Assembly (NCBI RefSeq): GCF_001949145.1
Contig: NW_019091430.1
Location: 101,869-165,868 of the forward strand
Source: Acanthaster planci
Lineage: Eukaryota > Echinodermata > Asteroidea > Valvatida > Acanthasteridae
Reading direction: 5' to 3'
DNA: 64,000 bases
The translations under genes were made by a program, and so were the position numbers. Below the pieces are notes generated by a model that did no database searches, had not been told where the DNA came from, and saw only the letters and a list, made by a program, of their open reading frames with translations. Shown here piece by piece: positions 1 through 10,770 of the stretch (its first letter is position 1; each line of letters begins with the position of its first letter).

Positions 1-455
1 TGATTTTTGCAGGTGTTGTTTCAGTATTCAAGGCATTAAGACTTTTACTAAGCATAATGTTGACTTCACCTCATTGCAGCAGGTACCAGACCAGTCCACA
101 GTCGCTGCATCACAGTGGCTTGTTTTAACTCATGCTGGGTGACAATACCTACAGTCAAGGATTTATGAGAAACAAAATAACTGACCCAGCACTGCCAATC
201 TTATAAGACCCTACAAGATCCAACAAGTACCTTTGTGTTCCATTTTCTTTTCAGTGAAAGTTGTCAAGTACTCTTTTGAGCAGGTTTACCCTCTTATTAG
301 CTATTCAGCAATGTTCTAAAATACCTAAAACAATCTGAAACATTAATTTGGGGTTGTTTCTGCCCCAAAGAAGTTTACAAGCTACTCAATAAACCAGAGC
401 TATTTCCATCTAAACCCTTAATCATAACATCTAAGTCATCCTGAACAACGTGTAC
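1..455. other. NUP160 intron 4 (partial)
   Basis: Downstream of the exon-4 donor (rc GTACACG, 449-455) no further segment resembling Nup160 is visible before the window edge. The sequence is A+T-rich with no recognised repeat. Confidence 0.6.
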
Positions 456-3400
456 CTTGTATCCCAATGGGAGGCAGTTTCACCAGCACCACACTCCCTG
501 TATTGGTAGCCAGGGCAAACATTACTTCCCCATCATTGGTCAACCAGGATGAACTGGTCTGAAACTCATAAGCTGCAGAACCTCCCTGACCAATCACATG
601 GAAGTTGGCAGCATCACGGATGCTAGCAATGGAGACATCTGCAAAGATGGATGGCAGCGATGAATTGCGGGAGTAGACATCCTGGAAAGAAAAAGAGTAA
701 AAAGGTGAAAAAGGGAAAGTTAATTGGTCCTACATGTAATTTAAACTTGGACAAACTTTTTACTGTAACCACAGTGGGCAGCCTACATGGTGCACATAGT
801 GAGCAGTGTTTTATGAATACTGAATTTAACAGTTGTTCTATAAATCATATCACATTCTTTGCACTTCAGATCTGCATAGCACACCCATTCACCTATTGCA
901 ACACAATGTTTTAATCCATCATGACCCCACAAGTATATTGCAAGTCAGTTCAATAGTTTTGAGAATGTCACAAGCATTTCATATTGTTGTTGTTCATACC
1001 TATTACTTGTGACTGGACATGATTTGACTGTTAACCAGTGATAGACTCCACTACAATGGTGAAACAATCCTGAGAAAAAGCACAGTTGGATTTAGGAAGA
1101 CAAAGGGACATCAGAGACCAACCACATACATGTCTGGGAAGGCGATTTGGGTGGGGCAACACCAGTCGGTGAACACTGTTTATAGTTGCTACGAGGATGA
1201 TCATGTGAGAGTTAGTCTCATGCAGTGTGATGCGCGGCAGGATTGGTGCATCCTGGAGATGGAGACTAACTGTGTTCCCTGTCAGGTTGTGATCCAGTGA
1301 CACCTCAGCAAGTTCCAAGACATCACGGGATGTCCGCCTGCAATGATTTAAGATCATTCAATGTCACCTAAATAAGACCTCATAAAACATGTATCTTCTC
1401 ACAGTGACAGTTGGAGAAGATTTTTGCTCACTTTAATAGCTTTAATAACTGGTACTTTGCTGATTCTTGTACATGCAGATACAATGTGACAGTAATTCAC
1501 ACTTAAACTTGCATTCATAAATACCTCAGTCAGTCTCCCTATTCAACAACATGCAGCTTGACCATGTATTAACATTTAATAATGCCCACTGAGATGTGAT
1601 GATGTCCACTGAGAAGTGATGATGCCCACTGCATAAATCACACACTGCCACCTGGACATGAGACACTTTAATCAATTCTGATTGGCCAAGAGTCTGTGTG
1701 CATGCAGCTCGCCACACGCACCAAGTCCAAATAAGGAGATTCTTTAGGACAACTTGCACAAGGAATATATGGACGGAAGTGTTCGGGAAACAAAATTGTT
1801 GGAAATCCATCATATGTCGACTTCTTTTGGCACTTTGACTAAAAAAAGGTATTTATGAATGGGAATAAATATGTGCTTGGCCAGTCTTAACCATGCATTG
1901 AAGACCTGCTCAGGACAATGCATGCGACTATTGGCCAAGCTGCCTCCCTTAACCCTAACACTCCTCAGTCCTCCAACAGGTGAAGGATTGAGGAGTGTTA
2001 GGGTTAATAATATGTCCATTTTACTCAACTCCCCGAGCATAAGACAGAGAATGTGACAAATCTTTCCAAGTTTATCATTTGGGGAGCATCTCAAAAGTCC
2101 ACACTGTTCAGGTTGCATTATATCTTTCCCCTAGAAGACCAACTTTCCATCAGATCATTTATGCATTGCGCTGAATGTGGGAACAGTGCACTTCGTTAAC
2201 AGACCATTCTCAGGCAGCAATCACATGGAGAATGCTTGTCCCTAGTGGAATGGCCACCCATTCTGGCATGAGAACAAGCATTTCAAAGGTTCAAAATTTT
2301 TTTAAAAAGGTACATGTAGCTGACAAAGCAGTTGCGCAATGTGTGCATGTGCAAATCTTGAAGCTTTACATTAAATTATAAAGGATGTCCAGTCAAAAAC
2401 AAGATGTGATATGATTTCACTTCAAGAGAAACTAAAAAAAAACAGGGAAGAAGTAGATGTCAAACAATACCAGACTTGTAGGAAAAACCTTCAGGGACTA
2501 GTCAATAGAATAAAACAGCACTTTGCAGAATGTCGGATGACTTTAATAGTGTGTTTTTACCAAAATTACTTGTTTTATATCAAATAATTTAAATCAAATG
2601 ATTGAATCGCTTAAAAGATAAAAAAATCATTCAAAAAAATTATGTAAAAGAATCCTTAAAGTCTTTGGGGTATGGGTCATTCAATGAAGATGGGCAACAC
2701 CTGGCAATTTGTCCGTAGACTGAAGTAAATCACACGGCTACAGAACTCCAATAATTAGCCAATTCAATTTATATCATAAAAACAGCACAGTCAGGTAAAT
2801 TGTTGAACTTTGTTCAAATTTGTGGAAACACTTTTGCAGCATGAAACACAAAAAAGTGGCGCCCACTTATGTAAACTTAGGTATTTTGTGACAAAAAAAT
2901 GGAAATTTAAGAAAGGGAGAGCGGGTTGAAAGTCCAAAATACCGATCGTGGCGATTTTGTGGCTTCCGTCATTATCTCACAGTGCCGTTAGAGAAACATT
3001 TTGCTGCATCGTGGGCTGTTTGACCTTTGACATCAACCCAGATAGTGCGCTCTCTTTTTCATTCAATATTCATGAGCCCCTCCACAGAATGGCTACACTC
3101 CCATGATTTTTCTCTTTGGACCAAGTTTGCTTGAAAGAAAATCGGGCATACTGAATGACGTTCAAAAAAAAATGCTGTCAGAGACATAAAATACAATTCA
3201 TGACGACGTAATTTTAGCGGGGATATCTCCAAAATACGCGGCAAAATGAACATCACGCATGGAATTTTCAAGCACTACATGTGACAGCGTTTTCGGCATT
3301 CTCAAATGCCATGCATTTTTGTCAAAATTCTCTAGTGTCATCAAACTCTGTCAAATATGACGTTCGAAATGAACATATTGTACTCATACATTTTTGATGC

Positions 3401-5890
3401 AGCCAAATTTTAAGATTATTTTCACTGGTTGAAAGGTATAAGACCTGGCAGATATGCTGGTATAGTGAGAATGATTGTCAACAGTAAGAGAAAGAAGAGA
3501 GCCAAACTTTTCTCATCATTTTCCATCAAGTTTGTGTTCTTTTTTCATGGCTTATATTGCCAAATACATGTACCAAGGAAACCAGTATTGCCAAATATCA
3601 AGGAAATTGGAATGCAAAAAAGATGTATACTTATAGTATCTCAAAATGTTACATAAGGCATGTCATGTGTTATCAAGTACAAGAGTTTTAACACAATTGA
3701 AGAAGCAAAGACATTGATCTTTTATCAGCTTGTTTTATCATTGAAATTTGCATAAACAGTTAATTCAGACCAAGAGTTTGTACATGTATGTATTTCAGCA
3801 TATAGGAACTGTAACTGGACTTGGCAAACTTCTGCATTTGCATTAGAAATAAACAGTTCAACATACCATGATAAACTTAACCCCAGCTGTGGGTCCTTCA
3901 TGGTATTTCATGTCTTGAACTTCTGGGCAATTTATAACATCAACTTCTAAAAATTGATTTAAATACATAATCTGATTTTGATAAATGAAGGACAAAGTTT
4001 TCTTTTATGGATTTTATTTTTAAAATGTAATTTTAAAAATTTGATTTTTAAAAGGATTAAAAAATCATGACTTTTAACAACCCTGATATGCATGCAAATC
4101 ATTGCCAGAAGTTTGCTTCGGCGCAGGGGAAAGAAGTGTTCATGAATTTCCAATTACAGTAAATGCAAGACGACTATTTCTACACTACACATGCAAGAAA
4201 AATTTCAGTTTTACTTGACATGTACATGCTTTGATAGCCAGTGAATAAATGTGGTAACTCCATGTGTATTCTTAACAATTCAGATTAATGGTTAAACATG
4301 TATGGTGCAGGTGCATTGTGCACTGTGTAAAATGTGTATAACGCTATTTCATTTGCCTACAACTTGTACGGGTGACAAAAGTTTGCAGAAAAATGACCTT
4401 TTGGTTGGTTTTCAATTTTACCTCTAATTCATTTGAAATGTATATTCATCCTATGAGGATTGTATTACGTCGTTCATGTATTAGATTATCTGGTATTTTG
4501 ATGGCTGCGATGGCTGCTGGGGGTTTGAGGCATTTTGTGAATTACTCTTTTATTTTTGTACTTATGGCCAGCCGTAGTTTTACATTGCAGTAATCACTCT
4601 CAAAGTGCTATAAATAGATTCCACTGTACATACTTGTACAAGACAACAGATAGGCAGACTGTGATAGTTACCAGTAAATGAATCGGTTACGGTTGACTGA
4701 TGTAACTCGACCACTCTCTCGGTATGCATAGCCTCCAGCACAGTCTGGAAGGTTCACATCTTGTAACACACCTTGTGAAGCACCTGCACACATTATCAGT
4801 TATTAAAAATCAATCACATTGGTACATGTAATTAATTCACAATTTCACTTTCCATGAAATTCAGTTATATTTCAAACATTATGTAAAAACTAAATAAAGA
4901 TTGCTATTCACGTCCAAAGCATGAGTTGAAGCCCTCCTTCGTATCAGGCAAACTGAAAACAAAAGTTGTTGGGAGCATCCAATTTATAGAAGCCTATTTT
5001 GATGACATCACACAGCGGTTCTGCAATTACATGTACATGTATAATTATGACTGTTCCATTATTTTGCGGCGAATGTGCCCACGTGAGCGAGCGCTGTGCT
5101 TGCTCACACTTACATGTACATGTAGCTGTTAAATTAAAAGAGGTTGTACATGTATGTTGGACAGTGACGGTGACTTGGAAATGCTTTCCATTGACAATAA
5201 CATTTGATCATATGATAAAGCTGAACTGTCCCAATTTGAACTGGAGTAAGGTCCTAATGAATTTCAGGCAGACGGTCATGGTTATTTGCCGAGAAAAATA
5301 TCTAACTTTATTTTACCCATTTTTCTCTGTTCCTGTGCTATAGTGCCCCCATTTCAGCCACAGGTCAAGAAACTCTGGGGATCAGAGCCGTATTGTGACA
5401 TCATCAAATAATTGCGAAATATGCTTGCAGCCTTCATTGACACATTTTTTTACTCTAAGCATCCTTGTGGAAGTTGTGGTGGAAATGAACTCCCAAAATG
5501 ATGACCTTGTTGTAAACGTGAAGAGAAGCAGGCCTAGTGCTAGTCTGAATGACTTGGACCCTACAAACTGCCTTTTTTACATTTGGACATTGTCAGCTGA
5601 TAGCACCTGTAGGGTCTAGGTACTTTCCATAGGCTTTTGCTTCCATTAATTTATGGAAACAGTTGTTGACGCAAGTGACATGGTATGTACGCCATGTCAT
5701 GCATGAAGGCTACTTTAGGGAAAATGTACTTTTTGTGCTCAGGCTAATGTTCAATCCACTTGTTTTGATTCTTTTCATGCAAATTATCAAACAAACAAAA
5801 TATCAAACCTGTGCTGATTGTGAGCTCCTTACAACGAGGACTTTCACTGCGCAAAAGTGTCACCTCGTGAAAGCTACTGGGCTCCGCCAT
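456..5890 (-). CDS. NUP160: Nuclear pore complex protein Nup160, N-terminal exons 1-4 (partial)
   Basis: Four minus-strand coding exons join in phase: 5833-5890 (ATG at 5890), 4672-4783, 1130-1337 and 456-681, giving about 201 residues before the gene leaves the window on the left. Every junction has GT donors and AG acceptors (for example CGTT|GTAAGG at exon 1 and AGACAT|GTATGT at exon 3), with junction codons in phase 1, 2 and 0; the last exon exits in phase 1. The product begins MAEPSSFHEVTLL and contains AGGYAYRESGR, NRFIYWRTSRDVLELAEVSL, VHRLVLPHPNRLPRH and VMFALATNTGSVVLVKLPP, which follow the start of the Nup160 N-terminal beta-propeller in order. Nup160 is a scaffold subunit of the Y (Nup107-160) complex of the nuclear pore. 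The start is chosen because the short first exon ends at a strong donor in exactly the phase exon 2 requires. The remaining propeller and helical region must lie left of the window. Identity was judged by eye from the family pattern. Confidence 0.9.
1338..4671. other. NUP160 intron 2, no other gene seen
   Basis: A 3.3-kb intron. It contains a perfect-looking hairpin (1949-2007), a short degenerate repeat of the unit 'gatgatgcccactgag' near 1575-1640 and A+T-rich filler. Short ORFs here show no family signature. Confidence 0.55.
1949..2007. repeat. 59-bp hairpin / palindromic micro-element
   Basis: The two 24-base arms TTAACCCTAACACTCCTCA.. and its reverse complement differ at one position and are separated by an 11-base loop. 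It looks like a minimal foldback sequence or MITE end pair inside NUP160 intron 2. The arm contains TTAACCCTAA, which resembles a telomere-repeat register but is only about one and a half units long. Confidence 0.7.
4784..5832. other. NUP160 intron 1
   Basis: Non-coding stretch between coding exons 1 and 2. It contains several copies of the palindrome TACATGTA (5031-5040, around 5111-5122, around 5146-5153). No repeat boundary or second gene could be recognised. Confidence 0.55.
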
Positions 5891-6212
5891 TTTTAGAACA
5901 TTCTAAACAGTTTCATGTCCACACATAGCGTTGCAACTTATTTTGCTGTGTAAACCATAGAGCAAGGAATAGAAACGTTAAGCATGTAGGAGGAAAAGGC
6001 AGAATTTAAACCTTCTTTTCTGTGCAGAACCCTATTTTTATATCCCAATTTCACTTTACCCGTCCAAATGCCTTATTCTGCGAAGAATTTTTTTTGTTCA
6101 CCGTATATATATCGGGACATAAAACAGACATCGGTAGTACACGTATTTCTTCCCGCCGGAATAATCCCCTCCGAGGGGAACAAAAGAGGGCGTTTTTTTT
6201 CCTCGCCCATCC
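5891..6212. promoter_or_regulatory. NUP160: Upstream/5' flank of NUP160, ending at the DIRS element
   Basis: The 320 bases upstream of the NUP160 ATG should hold its 5' UTR and promoter. No TATA box at a sensible distance is evident. The part from about 6100 is GC-richer and lies directly against the DIRS left inverted repeat, so some of it may belong to that element. Assignment is by position only. Confidence 0.35.
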
Positions 6213-6327
6213 GGAGAGACTCACCCGGTATATTTGTGCGTAATATTGCAGTCTGACCATCCTTTGAAGCTAATGGATTGGTCCTAATTAGGTATTTAAA
6301 GTTCTCAGAATGCCGCCCTATTCAAAG
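6213..6327 (+). repeat. DIRS left inverted terminal repeat
   Basis: Matches the reverse complement of 8129-8243 with scattered substitutions and few gaps, from GGAGAGACTCACCC to CCCTATTCAAAG. Confidence 0.85.
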
Positions 6328-6443
6328 TTGAAGAAAAGCTAGTACGTGTGCCCCTGGTTCAAGTGTTGGGTTTTCTTTCTGTTTTTTTGTGACGCAGTCT
6401 GAATCCTGAAAGTATGGAACGGCCGGGCGATCGTTCAGCAGAC

Positions 6444-6852
6444 TCCAGATCTGACTATTCAGACAGATGCATCTTTGAACGGATGGGGAGCCTGCCTCGA
6501 CCATCAACGAGCCGGGGCTCGCTGGACATGTCAAGAAAAGACCAACCACATCAATTATCTCGAGCTGTTGGCGGTCTTCCATGCGCTCAGAACGCTGTTG
6601 AGGGAGCGTCGAGATTTGCATGTGCGACTTCAGATGGACAACTCCAAGGCCATCTCTTACATCAACCACAAGGGTGGAACGCGCTCAATGAATCTTGCTC
6701 AACTGGCACTCAAGATTTGGTTACGGTGTCTCCGGAACGGTTTCATTCTGACGGCAGAACACTTACCAGGCTCAATGTATATCACAGCGGACAATCCCCG
6801 TGTTTTCAACGACCGGGCAGAAATGAAACTAAACACACTAATATTTCGCTGA
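6444..6852 (+). pseudogene. DIRS RNase H domain remnant
   Basis: A frame open from about 6444 to the stop at 6852 reads TIQTDASLNGWGACL, then NYLELLAVFHALRTLL, then RLQMDNSKAISYINHKGGTR, then ITADNPRVFNDRAEMKLN. These supply the four acidic positions expected of an RNase H fold (TDAS, LELL, MDN, TADN/ND), and the INHKGGTRS stretch is typical of DIRS-family RNase H. The reverse transcriptase that should precede it is absent. The segment itself is open, but it is stranded without RT and followed by a broken recombinase, so it is scored as a pseudogene. Confidence 0.85.
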
Positions 6853-7030
6853 ATTCGCAGTAAAGTTTTTCCCCAGACGTCGACCTGTTTGCAACTTGAC
6901 TCAATAACCAACTCGAGACCGTCGTATCACGGCAGCCCAACTCCATGGCATGGATAATTGATGTTCTATTACTGAACTGGAAGGAGATAGAGGGTTACGC
7001 TTTTCCTCCCTTTGCTTTTCACCCAAGTGT

Positions 7031-7819
7031 TTGAATAAGATCAGCGAGAAGGCCACAATTTTACTTATCACCCCAGTCTTGCGAATCAATGTTCTTAGTC
7101 GCATGGAAGCTATCAGGGAAAATCTCTCTTCAGAGGACATTTCGCAGTTATGTCATCTTACAGGAAGCAGTCCAAAAAACAGTAGGCCCTATGATTCAGC
7201 TTGGAATCGATGGGCCTGTTGGTGTCTTTGGAGGCAAGCTGATACTGTTCGAGCCCTTGTGGCGGTATGTTTATCCTTTCTTCAACATTTGTTAGATTCA
7301 GGGTTGCAATTACAGAACTCTCAATGTATACAGATCAGCAATTTCCTCAGCACGTTTTTCTAGACGGAGCCCCAACTGGACAACATCATCTATAGTTGAA
7401 CGCTTCTTCTAGGGTGTCTTAAATTTGTGTCCTCCACAGCCACGGTATAATTTCACATGTAATTTGGAAACTGTGTTGAATTATTTCGAGTCTTTACCTG
7501 ACAATCATCGGTTATCGATCAGACAGTTAACTCACTATTAGTTATGCTTATTGCACTTTTTACGGCTTGGTGTTAGTTACTCACAGCAATTGATGTAAAT
7601 CATATGGCTAGGTCCTCTGATTATGTTTTCTGTCTCTAATCTGTTCTCAAAGAGGAAGGCATTGATAGGCCTACTTCATGTTTCAAAGCTCATTCAACCA
7701 GGGGTGGACCCACCTCAGCAGCTGCAAGAGTGACAGCTCAAGACATCATAAAAACGGCAGACTGGTCATCTGTGACTACTTTTGCCAACTTATACCGCAG
7801 AAGCTTATCGCAACCATGA
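7031..7819 (+). pseudogene. DIRS tyrosine recombinase, frameshifted
   Basis: Three blocks in different frames together make a DIRS-type tyrosine recombinase. The N-terminal core is at ~7104-7320 (RPYDSAWNRWACWC, then VCLSFLQHLLDSGL). A middle block is at ~7463-7600 (LNYFESLPDNHRLSIRQLTH). The C-terminal catalytic part is at 7636-7819 (AHSTRGGPTSAAA with the HxxR motif, then DIIKTADWSSVTTFANLYRR with the nucleophilic tyrosine, ending in TGA). The catalytic HxxR and Tyr are still present, but the frame is broken at least twice. In intact DIRS elements this enzyme integrates the circular DNA copy without target duplication. Confidence 0.85.
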
Positions 7820-7875
7820 GTTTGGCCAAGCAGTTCTGGCGTCGGCACATTAACGGCCAGCTTTGAAGTATACAG

Positions 7876-7985
7876 GGTGAGTCTCTCTGGAAGTGGCGAA
7901 ATATAATTCCCCAATTACGTAAAGCACTTACCTGCAAAAAAAATGGAATTATGAGACAATGGAGGAGAGACTCATTCTCCCTCCC
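7876..7985. repeat. DIRS internal complementary region
   Basis: Reverse complement of the outer right end, 8229-8312. Both contain GAGTCTCTCCTCCATTGTCTCAT and GCAGGTAAGT.CTTTAC.TA on opposite strands. It lies directly after the recombinase stop codon, the usual place for this feature. Confidence 0.8.
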
Positions 7986-8128
7986 CTTTTTCACTTTGTG
8001 TGTGTACTGTACTTCTACAGGCAATATGCCTTACAAAGTGGGCCGTAGGTCAACGCCACCAGCCAACATTGCTCATCAAGTTTCAAAAAGACAACCCAGC
8101 ACTGAAATGAGGGGTGCACGTGGAAAGC

Positions 8129-8312
8129 CTTTGAATAGGGTGGCATTCTTCGAACTTTGAATACCTAATGAGGACTTATCTATTAGCTTCAAATGGTGGT
8201 CAGACTGCAACACAACGAACGAATACACAGGGTGAGTCTCTCCTCCATTGTCTCATATAATTCTAATTACATTGCAGGTAAGTACTTTACATAATTGGGG
8301 AAGTATATTACA
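8129..8312 (-). repeat. DIRS right inverted terminal repeat plus outer extension
   Basis: 8129-8243 mirrors the left repeat at 6213-6327. 8229-8312 mirrors the internal complementary region at 7876-7985. The element is taken to end near 8312. Confidence 0.8.
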
Positions 8313-9094
8313 GACACACACTGTGCAGCACGGTACCGTATCTTGAGACCTCATTGATCGCAAAAACCTTGATGAGGGAAATTACTCTGCCACTCTCAAA
8401 TCGGTACAACTGCTTGCATCTGGTTTCTTAAGATTCCCTCCTAAAGGCATACAGCTCTTCCTTTCGAATGACATTCATGAACGCTGCCATTTAAACATCA
8501 GTAAATGCTCTTTGTTTTCAAGCTTGCCCTGACCCAGTCTTGAAAAATGTCAAGTAAATACTCCAATTATGTAAAACTTACTCATTTTGATTCATACAAA
8601 ATGAAGCAACTACTTATGGTAAAGCACAAGCTTAAAGAGTAAAATGTAAATACTTTTACTTTTTGGCCATTGCACTGAAGTAAAAGCGTTTGTTTCATTA
8701 TTAATCATACAAACACGGGTAAATGCTTCAAAAATGGAAGTAAAAGCAAATGCCACTTTTTATTCGTACGACCCAATGTATAGCAATGTGTGTTGATTTT
8801 ATACATGTATTAAACCTGTCACCATGTGTCGTGTTCACTCATCGGTAAGGATTCAAATCATAAACTCGTATTCATTTTGCAACGTACGTTTGACAACATG
8901 GCATTAACGCTGATTGGATGTTGTGCTTTAAATTAAACGCCCTTCTAATGTTAGGGACTCCACGTAAGAAGAAATTCACATGCAACCATCATTCAACAGT
9001 TGTTCTAATTACGTCACTTTCCAAAATGGTTTTAACATCAATATACTATGTTAATTATACATTTTGATTTCAGGGTTGATTCATCAAACAGCAT
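8313..9094. other. Intergenic, nothing recognised
   Basis: A+T-rich sequence with no long ORF and no repeat shared with the rest of the window that I could detect. Confidence 0.5.
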
Positions 9095-9612
9095 TCAACG
9101 TCGGAAAAACTTTCAATTACGATTACTCCTCAACGTTTTTTCCACCCATGAACTTCAACGTTGCATCAATGTCAATTGGTGTACGTTTATTATAAGCTGT
9201 ATATCATTACCGTTTTGCCAACGTTTTGCATTCACCGTTAGAAAAACTTTCAAATACAATCATTAGTAAATGTCAATAAAACGTCAATTGTTAACATGGT
9301 AACAACATTGCATCAATGGCGATTTGTGTATGTTTATTACAAGTTGTATAATTACCGTTGTGCCCTGCCATTTTGTATTCAACGTCATAAAAACTTTCAA
9401 ATACAACCAATATTCAACATCCATTCAATGCAGGCTTTCAAACATAGCATCAAAGTCGATATTACGTGAAGTAGATGTTATGCTTCCACTGTTGATTTTA
9501 GAGGGTAGCGTTTAACATTAAAAAATTTCAAATTCAATCATAATTCCACGTTAGTTAAACGTTAGAGATAAACGTTTGGTCAACGTTAATTCAACCATTT
9601 GTGCCCGCTGGG
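9095..9612. repeat. About four tandem ~140-bp units rich in AACGTT/CAACGT
   Basis: The phrase ATTCAACGTC..AAAAACTTTCAA recurs at ~9095, ~9231, ~9379 and ~9513 (periods 136-148 bp), and CATCAATG..GATTTGTGTA-type blocks recur between them. The block ends with TTTGTGCCCGCTGGG (9598-9612), which resembles the terminal inverted repeat of some cut-and-paste transposons in marine animals. I did not find the matching left terminus. This is probably the internal array of a non-autonomous DNA element. Confidence 0.6.
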
Positions 9613-9719
9613 AAATAGGTATCACATGAAATACTGCATAAGGTAGCCAAACGTTCTGTTTGATCAGCTTTATTATATTAAACGAATTGACGTCTGATTT
9701 TGGTAGATACAGATGCAGT

Positions 9720-10770
9720 GGACAGATGAAAAAAATGCACCGTTGAGGTCACTGTGACCCAAACCCAGATTTGTAAATATGTTATCTATCACGTCTGTAC
9801 AATCACCAAAAAACCCCCCCAAAACAGATTAGATCTTTAATGGATGCCTCAGAATCTGAACCTGAGTTTGGACGGGTAACTGATCCAACCATCTGATGCA
9901 GATTGAGTATATCTGATACACTAAGGACACTATTGTACAATACAGAAATAGGATACTTCTGCCTAAAATCCACATTGAAATCGCCAACGATGATAATAGC
10001 CAGATAATTACGTGAATACAGCAATACCCTATCCAATACAGACTGCTAGTCTTAAAAAACAAATTTCTAGCCACAAGAGTTCAAGGTCCGGATGCTCCAA
10101 CTCAGAGATGCGGATAGGGTGTAGATGATTGGCGACGCCCACAAGTACACCGCTGTTCCTCAGTGTCACGCCTAAATAAACTGGAATTTGGATCTGGAGG
10201 AGTTCACATCACACATCCAGCCAGGATTCGGTGATAAAAGCCAACGCAGGTCTGTTGACCTCAAGCTCATACTTGAACGACAGAAGCTTAATAACTAAAC
10301 TTCTGGCGCTAAAAAGGACTGCATTTACACCTTGACTGGTAGGGTATGAGCGAAAATGAGAACTGAGTGAAGTGTTACTAGCGTCTAGAGATTCGTCAGA
10401 TGGTGACTCGCATGTTTCTGAAGCTGAAGTGAATCCTGTCCGGTTTCCATGTTAGTCAGGAACGAAAAATGAGTCAGACAGGTTAGGTGGCTCTTGAACT
10501 CTTTCTGCAGTACCAGGAGCTGGTTGAATAATTCAGTTGCTCATAATTCTCTAAGCTCACAGATTCACACCTGGCATGAGACCAGAGGTCACATTAATCA
10601 CGGCAAATACCACGCTGATTGGATTTGGCTTCTCACATATGGTGCAGGGATACTTTTCAGGACCAGAATTCAATTCGATGTCTTCTGCCAGTACAACGTT
10701 GTGCGCCAAATGGAAAGAGGCACAACAGTTGTGGTAGTATATATGTCAGCGGTTTAGTGCTCAATCTAGA
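9720..10770 (-). pseudogene. LINE 5' half: 2A-like leader, PHD-like finger, APE endonuclease
   Basis: Read on the minus strand from ~10770, broken frames give LAHNVVLAEDIELNSGP (10659-10682 encodes DIELNSGP, close to the DxExNPGP 2A-like motif of some LINE ORFs). Next comes a cysteine cluster (YPCTICEKPNP, then DLWSHARCES and SSWYCRK), which resembles a PHD-type finger. Then an AP-endonuclease domain: GVNAVLFSARSLVIKL, LAFITESWLDV, AIIIVGDFNVDF and finally GHSDLNGAFFS. This is the order seen in L2/CR1-group LINEs. The endonuclease contains stops and frame changes, and no RT follows, so it is a dead fragment. RT fragments at 41250-42080 and 24802-25330 may come from the same clade. Confidence 0.8.

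Larger units (their letters stand above)
6213..8312 (+). mobile_element. Decayed DIRS retrotransposon (tyrosine-recombinase type)
   Basis: The element is bounded by inverted terminal repeats: 6213-6327 and 8129-8243 are reverse complements over about 115 bp, sharing GGAGAGACTCACCC and a GCAGTCTGACCA block. Just inside the right end, 7876-7985 is the reverse complement of 8229-8312, which is the internal complementary region that DIRS elements use for circular-intermediate replication. Between the repeats lie, in DIRS order, an RNase H domain and a tyrosine recombinase. Gag and the reverse transcriptase core are missing, because RNase H starts only ~115 bp after the left repeat, so the copy is internally deleted as well as frameshifted. 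It sits about 320 bp upstream of NUP160. Confidence 0.85.

Noticed and set aside
1031-1129. Extension of NUP160 exon 3 to the ORF end at ~1031.
   Set aside because: The extra residues do not follow the Nup160 pattern, and the phase at the end would not fit exon 4. The donor AGACAT|GTATGT at 1130 gives an in-phase, conserved junction.
6022-6260. Overlapping ORFs on both strands of 60-73 codons.
   Set aside because: No family signature; region is NUP160 upstream DNA and DIRS edge.
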